Numbered from the stretch's first letter, positions 1 to 8,778 are shown. The stretch is 64,000 nt of DNA from an uncultured Lachnospiraceae bacterium (GCA_945919795.1 CAMEJJ010000010.1:1-64000); one strand, 5' to 3'. The notes: generated by a model from the sequence alone, not told the origin. Translations and numbers: made by a program.

Positions 1-2
1 CG

Positions 3-851
3 ATGGAAGTGATTTTGGCAGAAACAGCCGGTTTTTGTTTTGGCGTGAAACGTGCGGTAGATCAGGTTTATGAGCAAATCAAGACAGGAAAGAAAATATA
101 TACATTCGGGCCGATTATTCACAATGAAAATGTTGTGGAGGATTTAGAAAAAAAAGGTGTTCGGGTAATTGATAATGTTGATGAGTTAGCAACGCTAACT
201 GAAGGAAGTGTTGTGATCCGTTCCCATGGAGTATCAAAGGATGTTTATGAATTGATTCAAAAACAGGGATTGGAAATCGTGGATGCCACCTGTCCTTTTG
301 TAAAAAAGATACACAGAATTGTGGAAAAAGAAAGTAAGCAAGGCAGTCAGATTATCATCATCGGAAATGATTCTCATCCCGAAGTAGAGGGAATTAAAGG
401 CTGGTGTGAGAAACCGGCCATTGTGGTGGAATCCAAAGAACAGGCCGGACAGGTAACTCTTCCCCAAAATCAAAAAATATGTATTGTATCGCAAACGACA
501 TTTAATTACAATAAATTTCAAGAATTGGTTGAAATTATTTGTAAAAAAGGTTATGATATAAATGTTGTAAAAACGATATGTAACGCAACGGAAGAGAGAC
601 AAACCGAGGCAGCAGAGGTTGCCCGCAAAGTCAACACTATGATAGTGATAGGCGGTACTCATAGTTCCAATTCACGTAAATTATATGAGATTTGCAAGGC
701 GGAATGTGAGAACACTTTTTTTATACAGACTCTGAAGGACTTACAATCAGAGTTGACCGTACCGGTTGGTCCGGTGGGAATTACCGCAGGGGCGTCCACC
801 CCAAACAATATAATTGAGGAGGTTCAAAATTATGTCAGAATTAACTTTTGA
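3..851 (+). CDS. ispH: 4-hydroxy-3-methylbut-2-enyl diphosphate reductase (IspH/LytB)
   Basis: Last enzyme of the MEP isoprenoid pathway: an iron-sulfur reductase that converts HMBPP to IPP and DMAPP in the cytoplasm. The 282-residue protein has the family's full length and starts with the typical MEVILAETAGFCFGVKRAV-like N-terminus, so the ATG at base 3 is probably the real start. The three cluster-binding cysteines are visible in GFCFGVKRAV, DATCPFVKK and ICNATEERQ; the active-site histidine motifs SHGV and SHPEV and the QTTF motif are also present. The end overlaps the next gene (S1 protein) by 20 bases in another frame. In many Clostridia these two proteins are fused into one polypeptide; here they are separate but translationally coupled. 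Any upstream promoter lies outside the window. Confidence 0.97.
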   Translation: MEVILAETAGFCFGVKRAVDQVYEQIKTGKKIYTFGPIIHNENVVEDLEKKGVRVIDNVDELATLTEGSVVIRSHGVSKDVYELIQKQGLEIVDATCPFVKKIHRIVEKESKQGSQIIIIGNDSHPEVEGIKGWCEKPAIVVESKEQAGQVTLPQNQKICIVSQTTFNYNKFQELVEIICKKGYDINVVKTICNATEERQTEAAEVARKVNTMIVIGGTHSSNSRKLYEICKAECENTFFIQTLKDLQSELTVPVGPVGITAGASTPNNIIEEVQNYVRINF

Positions 852-1956
852 ACAAATGCTGGAACAATCATTAAAAACGATCAGAAACGGAGAGGTTATA
901 GAGGGTACTGTCATCGATGTTAAACCGGATGTTGCCGTATTGAATATCGGCTACAAATCAGACGGTGTTCTTACCAGAAACGAATATACAAATGAAGCCA
1001 ATTTTGATCTGACAACAGCTTTAAAGGTCGATGACAAAATTGACGTTAAAGTTATCAAAGTAAACGATGGAGAGGGACAGGTTCTTTTATCATATAAGAG
1101 ACTTGCGCTCGAAAAAGGCTACAAGAGAATTCAGGATGCTTTTGAAAACAAAGAAGTATTAAAAGCAAAAGTTGCACAGGTACTTGACGGTGGATTAAGT
1201 GTTGTTGTAGATGAAGCAAGAATTTTTATCCCTGCAAGCCTGGTTTCCAATGTGTATGAAAAAGACCTGAGCAAATATGCTGATCAGGAAATCGAATTTG
1301 TAATTACAGAGTACAATCCGAAGAGAAGAAGATTTATCGGTGACCGCAAACAGCTTTTAGTTGCTAAAAAAGCAGAAGAGCAGAAAGCATTATTTGAAAA
1401 AATTCATATCGGGGACATTGTTGACGGTGTTGTTAAAAATGTTACCGATTTCGGTGCCTTCATCGATTTAGGCGGTGCAGATGGATTACTTCATATTTCA
1501 GAGATGTCATGGGGACGTGTTGAAAATCCCAAAAAGGTTTTCAAAGTTGGTGACGCTGTGAAAGTTTTAATCAAAGATATTGACGGAACCAAGATTGCAC
1601 TGAGCATGAAATTTGATGATACCAATCCTTGGAAGGATGCTACAAGCAAATATGCTGTTGGCAATGTGGTATCAGGTAAAGTTGCCAGAATGACAGATTT
1701 TGGTGCATTTATTGAATTAGAAGCCGGTGTTGATGCATTATTGCATGTATCACAGATTTCTAAAGAACACATTGAGAAACCTTCCGATGTATTATCAGTC
1801 GGACAGGAAGTGGAAGCTAAAATTGTAGATTTCAATGAAAATGATCACAAGATTAGTTTAAGCATGAAAGCTTTATTGGAAACAGATGCTGATGATGATG
1901 CAGATGTAGTTTCCGTAGATGTTGAGCAGGTTATCTCAGAGGAAGGCGAAGCGTAA
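832..1956 (+). CDS. rpsA: 30S ribosomal protein S1-like RNA-binding protein
   Basis: A 374-residue protein made of four S1 (OB-fold) RNA-binding repeats, starting at about residues 16, 98, 185 and 270; repeats 3 and 4 carry the clearest signature (VTDFGAFIDLGGADGLLHIS and MTDFGAFIELEAGVDALLHV). It probably helps ribosomes bind or unwind mRNA, as S1-type proteins do in Firmicutes. The reading frame is open from a TTG at 814, but the ATG at 832 is preferred because GAGGAGG at 816-822 lies 9 bases upstream. The gene begins inside the 3' end of ispH, so translation of the two is likely coupled. The tail is acidic (DADDDADVVSVDVEQ). E. coli S1 has six repeats, so this is the shorter Gram-positive form. 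Confidence 0.92.
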   Translation: MSELTFEQMLEQSLKTIRNGEVIEGTVIDVKPDVAVLNIGYKSDGVLTRNEYTNEANFDLTTALKVDDKIDVKVIKVNDGEGQVLLSYKRLALEKGYKRIQDAFENKEVLKAKVAQVLDGGLSVVVDEARIFIPASLVSNVYEKDLSKYADQEIEFVITEYNPKRRRFIGDRKQLLVAKKAEEQKALFEKIHIGDIVDGVVKNVTDFGAFIDLGGADGLLHISEMSWGRVENPKKVFKVGDAVKVLIKDIDGTKIALSMKFDDTNPWKDATSKYAVGNVVSGKVARMTDFGAFIELEAGVDALLHVSQISKEHIEKPSDVLSVGQEVEAKIVDFNENDHKISLSMKALLETDADDDADVVSVDVEQVISEEGEA

Positions 1957-1962
1957 TTCATA

Positions 1963-2742
1963 ATGGCTGTATATGATTATGAACAGTTTAAAAAAGCTGT
2001 ATATGATTTAACACATATCGATTTAAACTGCTATAAAGAAAAGCAGATGAAAAGACGTATCGATACGCTTATAGCCAAAAACAGTGTTGACGGATATGCT
2101 AAATATGTGGAATTGCTGAAGACAAATCATGAGAAATTCGATGAATTTGTCAATTACCTTACAATTAATGTATCTGAGTTTTATCGGAATCCGGATCAGT
2201 GGGAATATATGGACAAAACGATTATTCCCCAGTTGATACGTGATTTTGGACCTAATTTAAAGATTTGGAGTGCAGCATGTTCTACAGGTGATGAACCTTA
2301 TTCGCTTGTTATGGCATTATCCAGACATCTTCCGCTTAGTCAGATTACGATATTTGCTACGGATATTGATAATCAGGTGCTTGAAAAAGCACAGGCCGGG
2401 TTATACAATGAAAAAAGTATTGCGGCAGTTCCTGAAGATTTAAAAAAGAAGTATTTTACAAAAGTAGGACCTTCTTACCGGATCAGCGATGAGATTAAAG
2501 CGCGTGTAAAGTTTAGCAAGCATAATCTGTTGTTAGATCCATATCCTACGGATTACCACTATATCATATGCCGTAATGTTCTGATTTATTTTACCGAGGA
2601 AGCCAAGGATGAGATTTTTCAAAAGTTCTATAATTCTTTGGTTCAAAAAGGTATTTTATTTATCGGAAGTACAGAGCAGATTATTTCATACAAGCAGATG
2701 GGATTTATCAGAAAAGATTCTTTCTATTATGAAAAATTGTGA
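1963..2742 (+). CDS. cheR: CheR-type protein-glutamate O-methyltransferase
   Basis: SAM-dependent methyltransferase of the CheR family, which methylates glutamates on chemoreceptors. Residues 1 to about 70 match the helical CheR N-domain and the rest is the Rossmann catalytic domain: WSAACSTGDEPYSLVM is the SAM-binding loop, FATDID follows, and CRNVLIYFTEEA is the characteristic catalytic-domain motif. The 259-residue length is normal. It starts 6 bases after the rpsA stop, so it is probably co-transcribed with ispH-rpsA; its ribosome site would lie in the end of rpsA. No other chemotaxis gene lies nearby, so the partner receptors are encoded elsewhere or the protein has a different target. 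Confidence 0.9.
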   Translation: MAVYDYEQFKKAVYDLTHIDLNCYKEKQMKRRIDTLIAKNSVDGYAKYVELLKTNHEKFDEFVNYLTINVSEFYRNPDQWEYMDKTIIPQLIRDFGPNLKIWSAACSTGDEPYSLVMALSRHLPLSQITIFATDIDNQVLEKAQAGLYNEKSIAAVPEDLKKKYFTKVGPSYRISDEIKARVKFSKHNLLLDPYPTDYHYIICRNVLIYFTEEAKDEIFQKFYNSLVQKGILFIGSTEQIISYKQMGFIRKDSFYYEKL

Positions 2743-2767
2743 TATTTGATATTTGTATATGAAAGTG

Positions 2768-2796
2768 AAAAGACAACCTAAATGGTTGTCTTTTTC
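2768..2796 (+). terminator. Rho-independent terminator of the ispH-rpsA-cheR unit
   Basis: Inverted repeat AAGACAACC / GGTTGTCTT with a TAAAT loop, directly followed by a T-run. It sits between the end of cheR and the end of the convergent exonuclease gene, so it may stop transcripts from both sides, though the T-run is only good on the plus strand. Confidence 0.85.
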
Positions 2797-2822
2797 TATG
2801 TACCGTTATGTTTTTTATTTCA

Positions 2823-3935
2823 TCAACTGAGATTGCGTGCATGTGCAATCATGTCCAAAATGTGAAGAGCATACTGACGAAAAATCTCCGGCTGCTTTTT
2901 CATTTCTTCCGTTAATTCAAAATAACAGAGAGTATCTTCATAGGACTGTTTGAAGATAGGTGTAAAAAGGATGTCCCATTGAGGAAGATAAGCTGATTCT
3001 TTACGTGTGTAGCAATTGGACGCCTTAGCCTGTTTGCGATGGTTTTTATCGACAAAACCGGCAACTGCTTTATGAAGCGCAATATCTTCTTCGGGAAGGT
3101 AGTAATAGTCTTTATAGTTGGCATAAAAATACTTCAATTCGCCTTTATATAGAGGAACCTTTAAAAATCCTTCCTTATCCTGGGCACTGAAATGGCATCC
3201 TGCCTTGTGCATGGAAATCGGTTTTGGAAAAGCCGCCTGAAAACGAAGCTTCATTAATAATTCATCACCATCCGTCTGATCTTCATTGGTAAAGTGATTT
3301 GCCTGCACCTTTACAACACGGAAAGGTGCCATAAACAGATCAGAATAAGTTAAGATTGGAAGAAGTTGTAGCATGCCTTTCATATCATCCTCGTTATGCA
3401 GGATTAATAATTCTTCCAGTTCTGCAGAGGGATTTTTGCAATATTCCTTGTAGATTTCAATCAGTTGGCCACCGTGGTACAGATCTTTTCGTTCAATTCC
3501 GAGAAATGCTTCGACCGTTTTCTGCTTACAGTTTTCAAGTCCTAAAATGTCTTTATATGGCATGATGCGCTTATAAATATCAACACCTTCCATCTGGTCA
3601 AACGGAGCATCCAGATGGTATTGCTTGGCTTTTGTTTTCATATAAGGAATATCAAAGGTATTTCCATTAAAATGAATTAATGTCTTCCTGTCTGAACATA
3701 GTGCAAAGAAAGATGAAAGGATTTCTTCTTCCTCAGAACTGTTTTCTGCAAAATACTGAATGAGCTGTGGTTTGTCATCATCAAAATAAATGCATCCGAT
3801 TTCATATAGTGAAGACGATTTGGCTGAAAAACCGGTGGTTTCAATATCAACAAAGAGAATGTCAGTAAGCGGTGCAATCCGGTCTAAGGGATATATTTCC
3901 AAATCGATGGAAAGTTTTTTGGTAAATGTTTTCAT
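2823..3935 (-). CDS. Ribonuclease H-like / DEDDh exonuclease domain protein (YprB type)
   Basis: 370-residue protein with an N-terminal 3'-5' exonuclease fold of the RNase H superfamily. Exo I is FVDIETTGF (about residues 28-36, D and E ligands), Exo II is HFNGNTFDIPYMK, and the Exo III segment is LHNEDDMKGML, so the acidic residues needed for two-metal catalysis are present. The C-terminal 150 residues have no motif I recognise. The family is usually annotated as ribonuclease H-like, YprB type; the natural substrate is not established. Start at 3935 has AAGGATAG just upstream on the minus strand. Transcribed alone, divergent from the rnf operon. Confidence 0.82.
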   Translation of the reverse strand: MKTFTKKLSIDLEIYPLDRIAPLTDILFVDIETTGFSAKSSSLYEIGCIYFDDDKPQLIQYFAENSSEEEEILSSFFALCSDRKTLIHFNGNTFDIPYMKTKAKQYHLDAPFDQMEGVDIYKRIMPYKDILGLENCKQKTVEAFLGIERKDLYHGGQLIEIYKEYCKNPSAELEELLILHNEDDMKGMLQLLPILTYSDLFMAPFRVVKVQANHFTNEDQTDGDELLMKLRFQAAFPKPISMHKAGCHFSAQDKEGFLKVPLYKGELKYFYANYKDYYYLPEEDIALHKAVAGFVDKNHRKQAKASNCYTRKESAYLPQWDILFTPIFKQSYEDTLCYFELTEEMKKQPEIFRQYALHILDMIAHARNLS

Positions 3936-4090
3936 AGTATCTATCCTTTTAGTGAATTTTCTTGATATTTGAAATCTTTTTATATATTTTATAACTTTAT
4001 ACGATGTTATTTTACCATATTTTATCTTCTAAGTCTTATTAAAATTTTACTTTTGGTTTTGTTTCTCACATAGTTCACAATCTTTGAGGA

Positions 4091-4165
4091 ACACGCATGG
4101 CGAACAAATAGAATGCCCGGTTTCAACTGTCTGAGGATGAAGTCTGAGTTTTGAAACCGGGCATT
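4091..4165 (-). repeat. Interspersed intergenic hairpin repeat, copy A
   Basis: Arms 4112-4126 and 4151-4165 are a perfect 15-bp inverted repeat (AATGCCCGGTTTCAA and its complement). Read on the minus strand, this copy matches the copy at 25674 almost base for base over about 66 bp, then diverges after GTTCGC. It lies in the 402-base gap between two divergent genes, so it is not placed to terminate either. A third, partial copy is at 55447. The rest of the gap is AT-rich and must hold the promoters of the exonuclease gene and of rnfC; I cannot place those confidently. Confidence 0.85.
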
Positions 4166-4337
4166 AAAAACCATCAATAAATCTGTGCATTTAAGAAAAG
4201 TATGTATTTTTTACACGAATTTATAGAAAAAATATCAAAAAAATAGTATAGTAGAAAAGAAAGCGGAATTGATTACGCGAATATGAATTGAGAAGAATAA
4301 CAGTGCACTGACACTGCAAAAAGAAAGAGGTAAGAAG

Positions 4338-5663
4338 ATGGGAGCAAGAGGAACTTTTACCGGTGGCATTCATCCTTATGATGGTAAAGATTTAAGTAAG
4401 GATAAACCGATTAAAGATGTACTGCCCAAAGGGGATCTCGTATATCCGTTATCCCAGCATATCGGAGCACCGGCGGTGCCAATCGTTCAAAAGGGCGATC
4501 ATGTGTTAACCGGACAGAAGATTGCTGAAGCAGGTGGATTTGTATCAGCACCGATTTATGCAACAGTTTCCGGTACTGTGAAAGGAATTGAAAAACGACG
4601 GATTACATTAGGCGACAGTGTAGATTCCATTATTATTGAAAATGACGGCCTTTATGAGGAAGTTGATTATGGCGTGTGCAAGCCTTTGGAGGAACAAAGC
4701 AAAGAGGAAATCATTAAAAAGGTGCAGACGGCAGGTGTTGTCGGCATGGGTGGAGCCGGTTTCCCGACGCACGTGAAGCTTTCTCCCAAGGAGCCTGACA
4801 AAATCGAGTATGTAATCGGCAACTGTGCGGAATGTGAGCCGTATTTGACTTCAGATTACCGAAGAATGATTGAGGAACCGCAGAAGGTGATTGACGGTTT
4901 AAAATGTGTTCTTGCTTTGTTTGACAATGCGCAGGGAATTCTGGCGGTAGAAGATAATAAGCCGGATTGTATTAAAATTTTAAAAGAGCTTACCAAGGAC
5001 GAGCCACGTATTACGGTTAAGGGATTAAAGACTAAATATCCGCAGGGAGCAGAGAGACAGCTGATATACGCTGCGACCGGAAGAATGATCAATTCCGATA
5101 AATTGCCTGCAGATGCAGGATGTATTGTGGACAATGTAGATACACTGGTGGCAATCAACAGTGCAGTAAGGGAAAATAAACCTCTGATGTACCGGATTGT
5201 TACGGTAACCGGAGATGCAATAGCCGATCCCTGCAACTTCCGTGTGCGTATTGGCACCAATTATCATGAACTGATTGAAGAAGCCGGTGGATTTACACAA
5301 GAGCCTGCAAAGATCATAAATGGTGGTCCGATGATGGGATTTGCCCTGTTCCACCTGGATGTTCCAACAACCAAGACAGCATCGGCACTTCTTTGCTTAA
5401 CAAAGGATGATGTTTCGGCTTCCGAAGAAGGTCCGTGCATCAATTGTGGCAGATGCGTTGAAGTATGTCCGGGTCGGGTGGTGCCCGCCAGACTTGCAGA
5501 TTATGCAGCAAGAGGCAATAAAGAAGCATTCCAGAAACATAATGGAATGGAATGCTGCGAATGCGGATGCTGTAGTTTTATTTGTCCTGCCAAAAGACCG
5601 CTTACTCAGCAGATTAAATCCATGCGCAAGATGGTTTTGGCAGACCGAAGAAAGAAATCGTAG
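4338..5663 (+). CDS. rnfC: Rnf complex subunit RnfC
   Basis: Peripheral subunit of the Rnf complex, which oxidises reduced ferredoxin, reduces NAD and pumps Na+ or H+. The 441-residue protein has an N-terminal barrel-sandwich region, an NADH/FMN-binding Rossmann-like part with VVGMGGAGFPTHVKL (around residue 136), an SLBB-like segment, and two C-terminal [4Fe-4S] motifs, CINCGRCVEVCP and CCECGCCSFICP. RnfC is the expected NAD-reducing module. AAAGAGG lies 7 bases before the ATG. It is the first gene of the order C-D-G-E-A-B, the usual arrangement in Clostridia. Confidence 0.96.
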   Translation: MGARGTFTGGIHPYDGKDLSKDKPIKDVLPKGDLVYPLSQHIGAPAVPIVQKGDHVLTGQKIAEAGGFVSAPIYATVSGTVKGIEKRRITLGDSVDSIIIENDGLYEEVDYGVCKPLEEQSKEEIIKKVQTAGVVGMGGAGFPTHVKLSPKEPDKIEYVIGNCAECEPYLTSDYRRMIEEPQKVIDGLKCVLALFDNAQGILAVEDNKPDCIKILKELTKDEPRITVKGLKTKYPQGAERQLIYAATGRMINSDKLPADAGCIVDNVDTLVAINSAVRENKPLMYRIVTVTGDAIADPCNFRVRIGTNYHELIEEAGGFTQEPAKIINGGPMMGFALFHLDVPTTKTASALLCLTKDDVSASEEGPCINCGRCVEVCPGRVVPARLADYAARGNKEAFQKHNGMECCECGCCSFICPAKRPLTQQIKSMRKMVLADRRKKS

Positions 5664-5675
5664 GAGGTAAAAAAA

Positions 5676-6611
5676 ATGAGTGATTTCATGAAAGTGTCAT
5701 CGAATCCGCATATTCGTTCGAAGATGTCGACTCAGATCATTATGCTTTGTGTAGTAATTGCACTTTTACCCACTACCGTCTTCGGCATATATAATTTCGG
5801 ACTGAATGCGCTCATATTAGTCATTGTGACTGTTTTAAGCTGTGTACTTTTTGAATATTTATTTGATTTACTGGTACATAAAAACATTACGATCAAAGAT
5901 GGTTCGGCAGTTGTGACAGGCTTGTTGTTAGCCCTTAACCTGCCTCCGAATGCGCCCTGGTGGATTGGTGTAATTGGTGGTTTCTTTGCTATTGTTGTTG
6001 TAAAAATGCTCTTTGGAGGTCTGGGCCAGAACTTTATGAATCCGGCGCTTGGCGGAAGATGTTTCTTACTTCTGGCATTCACATCCATTATGACGGATTT
6101 TGCAACGGATGCTTATTCGGGGGCAACTCCGCTTGCGGCATTAAAGGCAGGAGAGCATGTCAATGTATTTAAGATGGTAACCGGTTTTACTTCAGGAACT
6201 ATTGGGGAAACATCCATGATTGCCATTGTACTGGGAGCAATTTTCTTAATGCTCATGGGAATCATCGATTTAAGAATTCCCGGAACCTATATCCTGACTT
6301 TTGTTGTATTTATTGTTCTCTTCGGTGGCAGAGGTTTTGATTTTGATTTTATCGCTGCACATCTTGCCGGAGGTGGTCTGATGCTTGGTGCATTCTTTAT
6401 GGCAACCGATTATGTGACGCGGCCGATTACCATCAAAGGACAATATGTTTTTGGAATTCTTTTGGGAGTTTTAACCGGTATTTTCCGAATTTTCGGCGCG
6501 AGTGCAGAGGGCGTTTCCTATGCAATTATTCTTGGAAATCTGCTGACTCCTTTAATTGAGAAATATACCATGCCGCATGCATTTGGCAGAAAAGGAGGTA
6601 TGCAGAGATGA
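5676..6611 (+). CDS. rnfD: Rnf complex subunit RnfD
   Basis: Polytopic membrane subunit (311 residues, about 9-10 hydrophobic segments) homologous to NqrB. It carries covalently bound FMN on the threonine of the SGAT motif, seen here as DAYSGATPLAAL around residue 150. The segment FGGLGQNFMNPALGGRCFLL is also typical of the family. A strong GGAGG site precedes the ATG. Its last bases overlap the start of rnfG, which fits tight co-translation of a membrane complex. Confidence 0.95.
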   Translation: MSDFMKVSSNPHIRSKMSTQIIMLCVVIALLPTTVFGIYNFGLNALILVIVTVLSCVLFEYLFDLLVHKNITIKDGSAVVTGLLLALNLPPNAPWWIGVIGGFFAIVVVKMLFGGLGQNFMNPALGGRCFLLLAFTSIMTDFATDAYSGATPLAALKAGEHVNVFKMVTGFTSGTIGETSMIAIVLGAIFLMLMGIIDLRIPGTYILTFVVFIVLFGGRGFDFDFIAAHLAGGGLMLGAFFMATDYVTRPITIKGQYVFGILLGVLTGIFRIFGASAEGVSYAIILGNLLTPLIEKYTMPHAFGRKGGMQR

Positions 6612-7222
6612 AAAATATGTTGAAAGAAGCAGCTATTTTGTTTGCGATTACCTTGATTGCCGGATGTTTATTGGGACTCGTTTATCAGGTTACCAAAGAT
6701 CCGATTGCACAGGCCCAGGAAAAAGCAAAAGAAGAAGCCAGCAAAGAAGTGTTTGCGGATGCTGACAGTTTCCGCTTACGCGAAGATATCACATCAGAGG
6801 ATGCTGATAAAGTGGTAGCAGATGCCGGATACAACGTATCTGTTGATGAAGTATCTGAGGCAGTTGATGCTTCCGGAAATGTCATCGGATATGTTATTAC
6901 CGTAACCGACCATGAAGGCTATGGCGGCGATATTCAGTTTTCCATGGGTATCCGCAATGACGGTACATTAAACGGAATTTCGATTTTGAGCATTTCAGAA
7001 ACAGCAGGACTTGGCATGAATGCCGATTCGGTTTTGAAACCACAATTTGAAAATAAAAAGGCAGAATTATTCAGCTATACCAAAACAGGTGCCCAAAGCG
7101 CTGATCAGATTGATGCCATCTCGGGAGCGACCATTACAACCAATGCCATTGTAAATGGCGTGAATGCAGGACTTACCTGTTTCCGGACGATGTTAATGGA
7201 AGGAGGCACTGCAAATGAATAA
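6608..7222 (+). CDS. rnfG: Rnf complex subunit RnfG
   Basis: Membrane-anchored flavoprotein subunit of Rnf, 204 residues: one N-terminal transmembrane helix (about residues 8-27) followed by an extracytoplasmic FMN-binding domain. The flavin is attached to threonine in the (S/D)GAT motif, present as DAISGATITTNAIV near the C-terminus; LSISETAGLGMNAD is the other conserved segment. AAAGGAGG lies 9 bases before the ATG at 6608. It overlaps rnfD by 4 bases and rnfE by 8. Confidence 0.94.
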   Translation: MKNMLKEAAILFAITLIAGCLLGLVYQVTKDPIAQAQEKAKEEASKEVFADADSFRLREDITSEDADKVVADAGYNVSVDEVSEAVDASGNVIGYVITVTDHEGYGGDIQFSMGIRNDGTLNGISILSISETAGLGMNADSVLKPQFENKKAELFSYTKTGAQSADQIDAISGATITTNAIVNGVNAGLTCFRTMLMEGGTANE

Positions 7223-8210
7223 ATCATTGGAGAGATTATATAACGGTATTATCAAAGAAAACCCGACTTTGGTTTTGATGCTTGGTATGTGTCCGACGTT
7301 GGCAGTTACCACATCTGCAATCAATGGATTTGGTATGGGTATGACGACGACGGTTGTACTGGCATTATCCAACATGATTATATCCATGTTGCGTAAAATC
7401 ATCCCCGACCGTGTCCGTATCCCCGCATTTATCGTAATCATTGCATCTTTTGTTACGATGGTGGAATTGCTGTTAGAAGGTTTTATTCCTTCCCTGTACA
7501 GCGCGCTTGGTCTATATATTCCGCTTATTGTTGTAAACTGTATTATTTTAGGAAGAGCAGAAAGCTATGCCTATAAAAATCCCGTCATTCCTTCTTTCTT
7601 TGACGGACTTGGAATGGGATTTGGTTTTACGATTGCGTTAACCATTATTGGTCTCGTCAGAGAGCTGATTGGTGCAGGAGAAGCATTTGGAATTCGCATT
7701 ATGCCGGCAGGATATGAACCTGTACGTATCTTTGTCATGGCACCCGGTGCATTCTTTGTACTTGCCTGCCTCGTTGCCATCCAAAACAAAGTCAAAATAG
7801 AAGGCGAGAAAAAGGGAAAGGATATGAGCAAAGTCGGATCCGGTTGTACCCACGATTGTATGAGCTGTGGGGAAGAAGGTTGCTCATCCCGTAAGTTCTA
7901 TGATGATACGAAGAAGGTAGGGAAGGAAACAAAAGCACTGCCAAAGACAGAAGCTGGTAAAAAAAGCGAGCCGATTGATAAAGCGATTGAATCAGCAGGG
8001 GAAATAACAAAAACAGTTTCTGAAACCGTTCAGAATGAGATAAAAGCAGAAGTGACTGAAGCAGCTCAGGAAGAGATAAAAGAAGCAGAAGCGGAAATAG
8101 TTCAGGAAGAGATAAAAGCAGCACCCGAATTAATTCAGGCAGGAATAAAAGAAAATCTACCGGAAAATAATCAGGAAGAAACAAAAGAGGAGGTAAATGC
8201 AGATGAGTAA
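7215..8210 (+). CDS. rnfE: Rnf complex subunit RnfE with a long C-terminal tail
   Basis: Integral membrane subunit of Rnf homologous to NqrD. Residues 1 to about 195 form the normal six-helix core (PTLVLMLGMCPTLAV, VVNCIILGRAESYA, SFFDGLGMGFGFT). The protein continues to 331 residues, well beyond the usual 200-235. The extra part starts with a cysteine motif (C211, C215, C218, C223; spacing CX3CX2CX4C) followed by about 100 residues rich in Glu, Lys and Ala with repeated EEIKEA-like blocks, probably helical and soluble. The motif could bind metal, but no known domain is recognised. The gene overlaps rnfG by 8 bases and rnfA by 8. Confidence 0.93.
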   Translation: MNKSLERLYNGIIKENPTLVLMLGMCPTLAVTTSAINGFGMGMTTTVVLALSNMIISMLRKIIPDRVRIPAFIVIIASFVTMVELLLEGFIPSLYSALGLYIPLIVVNCIILGRAESYAYKNPVIPSFFDGLGMGFGFTIALTIIGLVRELIGAGEAFGIRIMPAGYEPVRIFVMAPGAFFVLACLVAIQNKVKIEGEKKGKDMSKVGSGCTHDCMSCGEEGCSSRKFYDDTKKVGKETKALPKTEAGKKSEPIDKAIESAGEITKTVSETVQNEIKAEVTEAAQEEIKEAEAEIVQEEIKAAPELIQAGIKENLPENNQEETKEEVNADE

Positions 8211-8778
8211 TTTAATTATAATAGCATTGGGCTCCGCGCTTGTAAGTAACGTTGTATTAAGTCAGTTTTTGGGCTTATGTCCTTTCCTTGGAGTTTCCAA
8301 AAAGACGGAAACGGCTGCCGGAATGGGAGCGGCAATTGTATTTGTTATCACTTTGGCGTCTTTTGTTGCGTCCGTTCTCTACAAATTTGTATTGGACCCT
8401 TTAGGGCTTGATTATTTAAAGACCATTGTATTTATTTTAGTCATCGCAGCATTGGTTCAGTTTGTTGAGATGTTCTTAAAAAAGATGATTCCTTCTCTTT
8501 ATGAGGCATTAGGTGTATATCTTCCTTTAATTACAACAAACTGTGCGGTTTTAGGTGTGGCATTAAACAATGTGCAGGCATCTTACAGTATTTTAGAGAG
8601 TGTTGTCAATGGTTTTGCAACAGCCGTTGGTTTTACCATTGCCATTGTAATCCTTGCCGGAATTCGTGAAAAAATTGAATATAACGATATTCCGGAGGCG
8701 TTTCAGGGCATGCCGATTGTATTAGTTACTGCCGGATTGATGGCCATTGCATTCTGTGGCTTTTCCGGTTTGTTATAG
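8203..8778 (+). CDS. rnfA: Rnf complex subunit RnfA
   Basis: Six-helix membrane subunit homologous to NqrE; 191 residues, the family's usual size. RnfA and RnfE share the ancestral fold and form the membrane core with a bound iron-sulfur centre; TTNCAVLGVAL and LSQFLGLCPFLGVS contain the two cysteines that contribute to it. An ATG at 8197 is also in frame, but 8203 is preferred because GAGGAGG at 8187-8193 is then 9 bases away rather than 3. It starts inside the rnfE stop region. Confidence 0.95.
   Translation: MSNLIIIALGSALVSNVVLSQFLGLCPFLGVSKKTETAAGMGAAIVFVITLASFVASVLYKFVLDPLGLDYLKTIVFILVIAALVQFVEMFLKKMIPSLYEALGVYLPLITTNCAVLGVALNNVQASYSILESVVNGFATAVGFTIAIVILAGIREKIEYNDIPEAFQGMPIVLVTAGLMAIAFCGFSGLL

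Noticed and set aside
7792-8184. Leucine-rich minus-strand ORF of 130 codons
   Set aside because: It is the antisense of the Glu/Lys-rich tail of rnfE; the periodic composition produces an open frame without a ribosome site.
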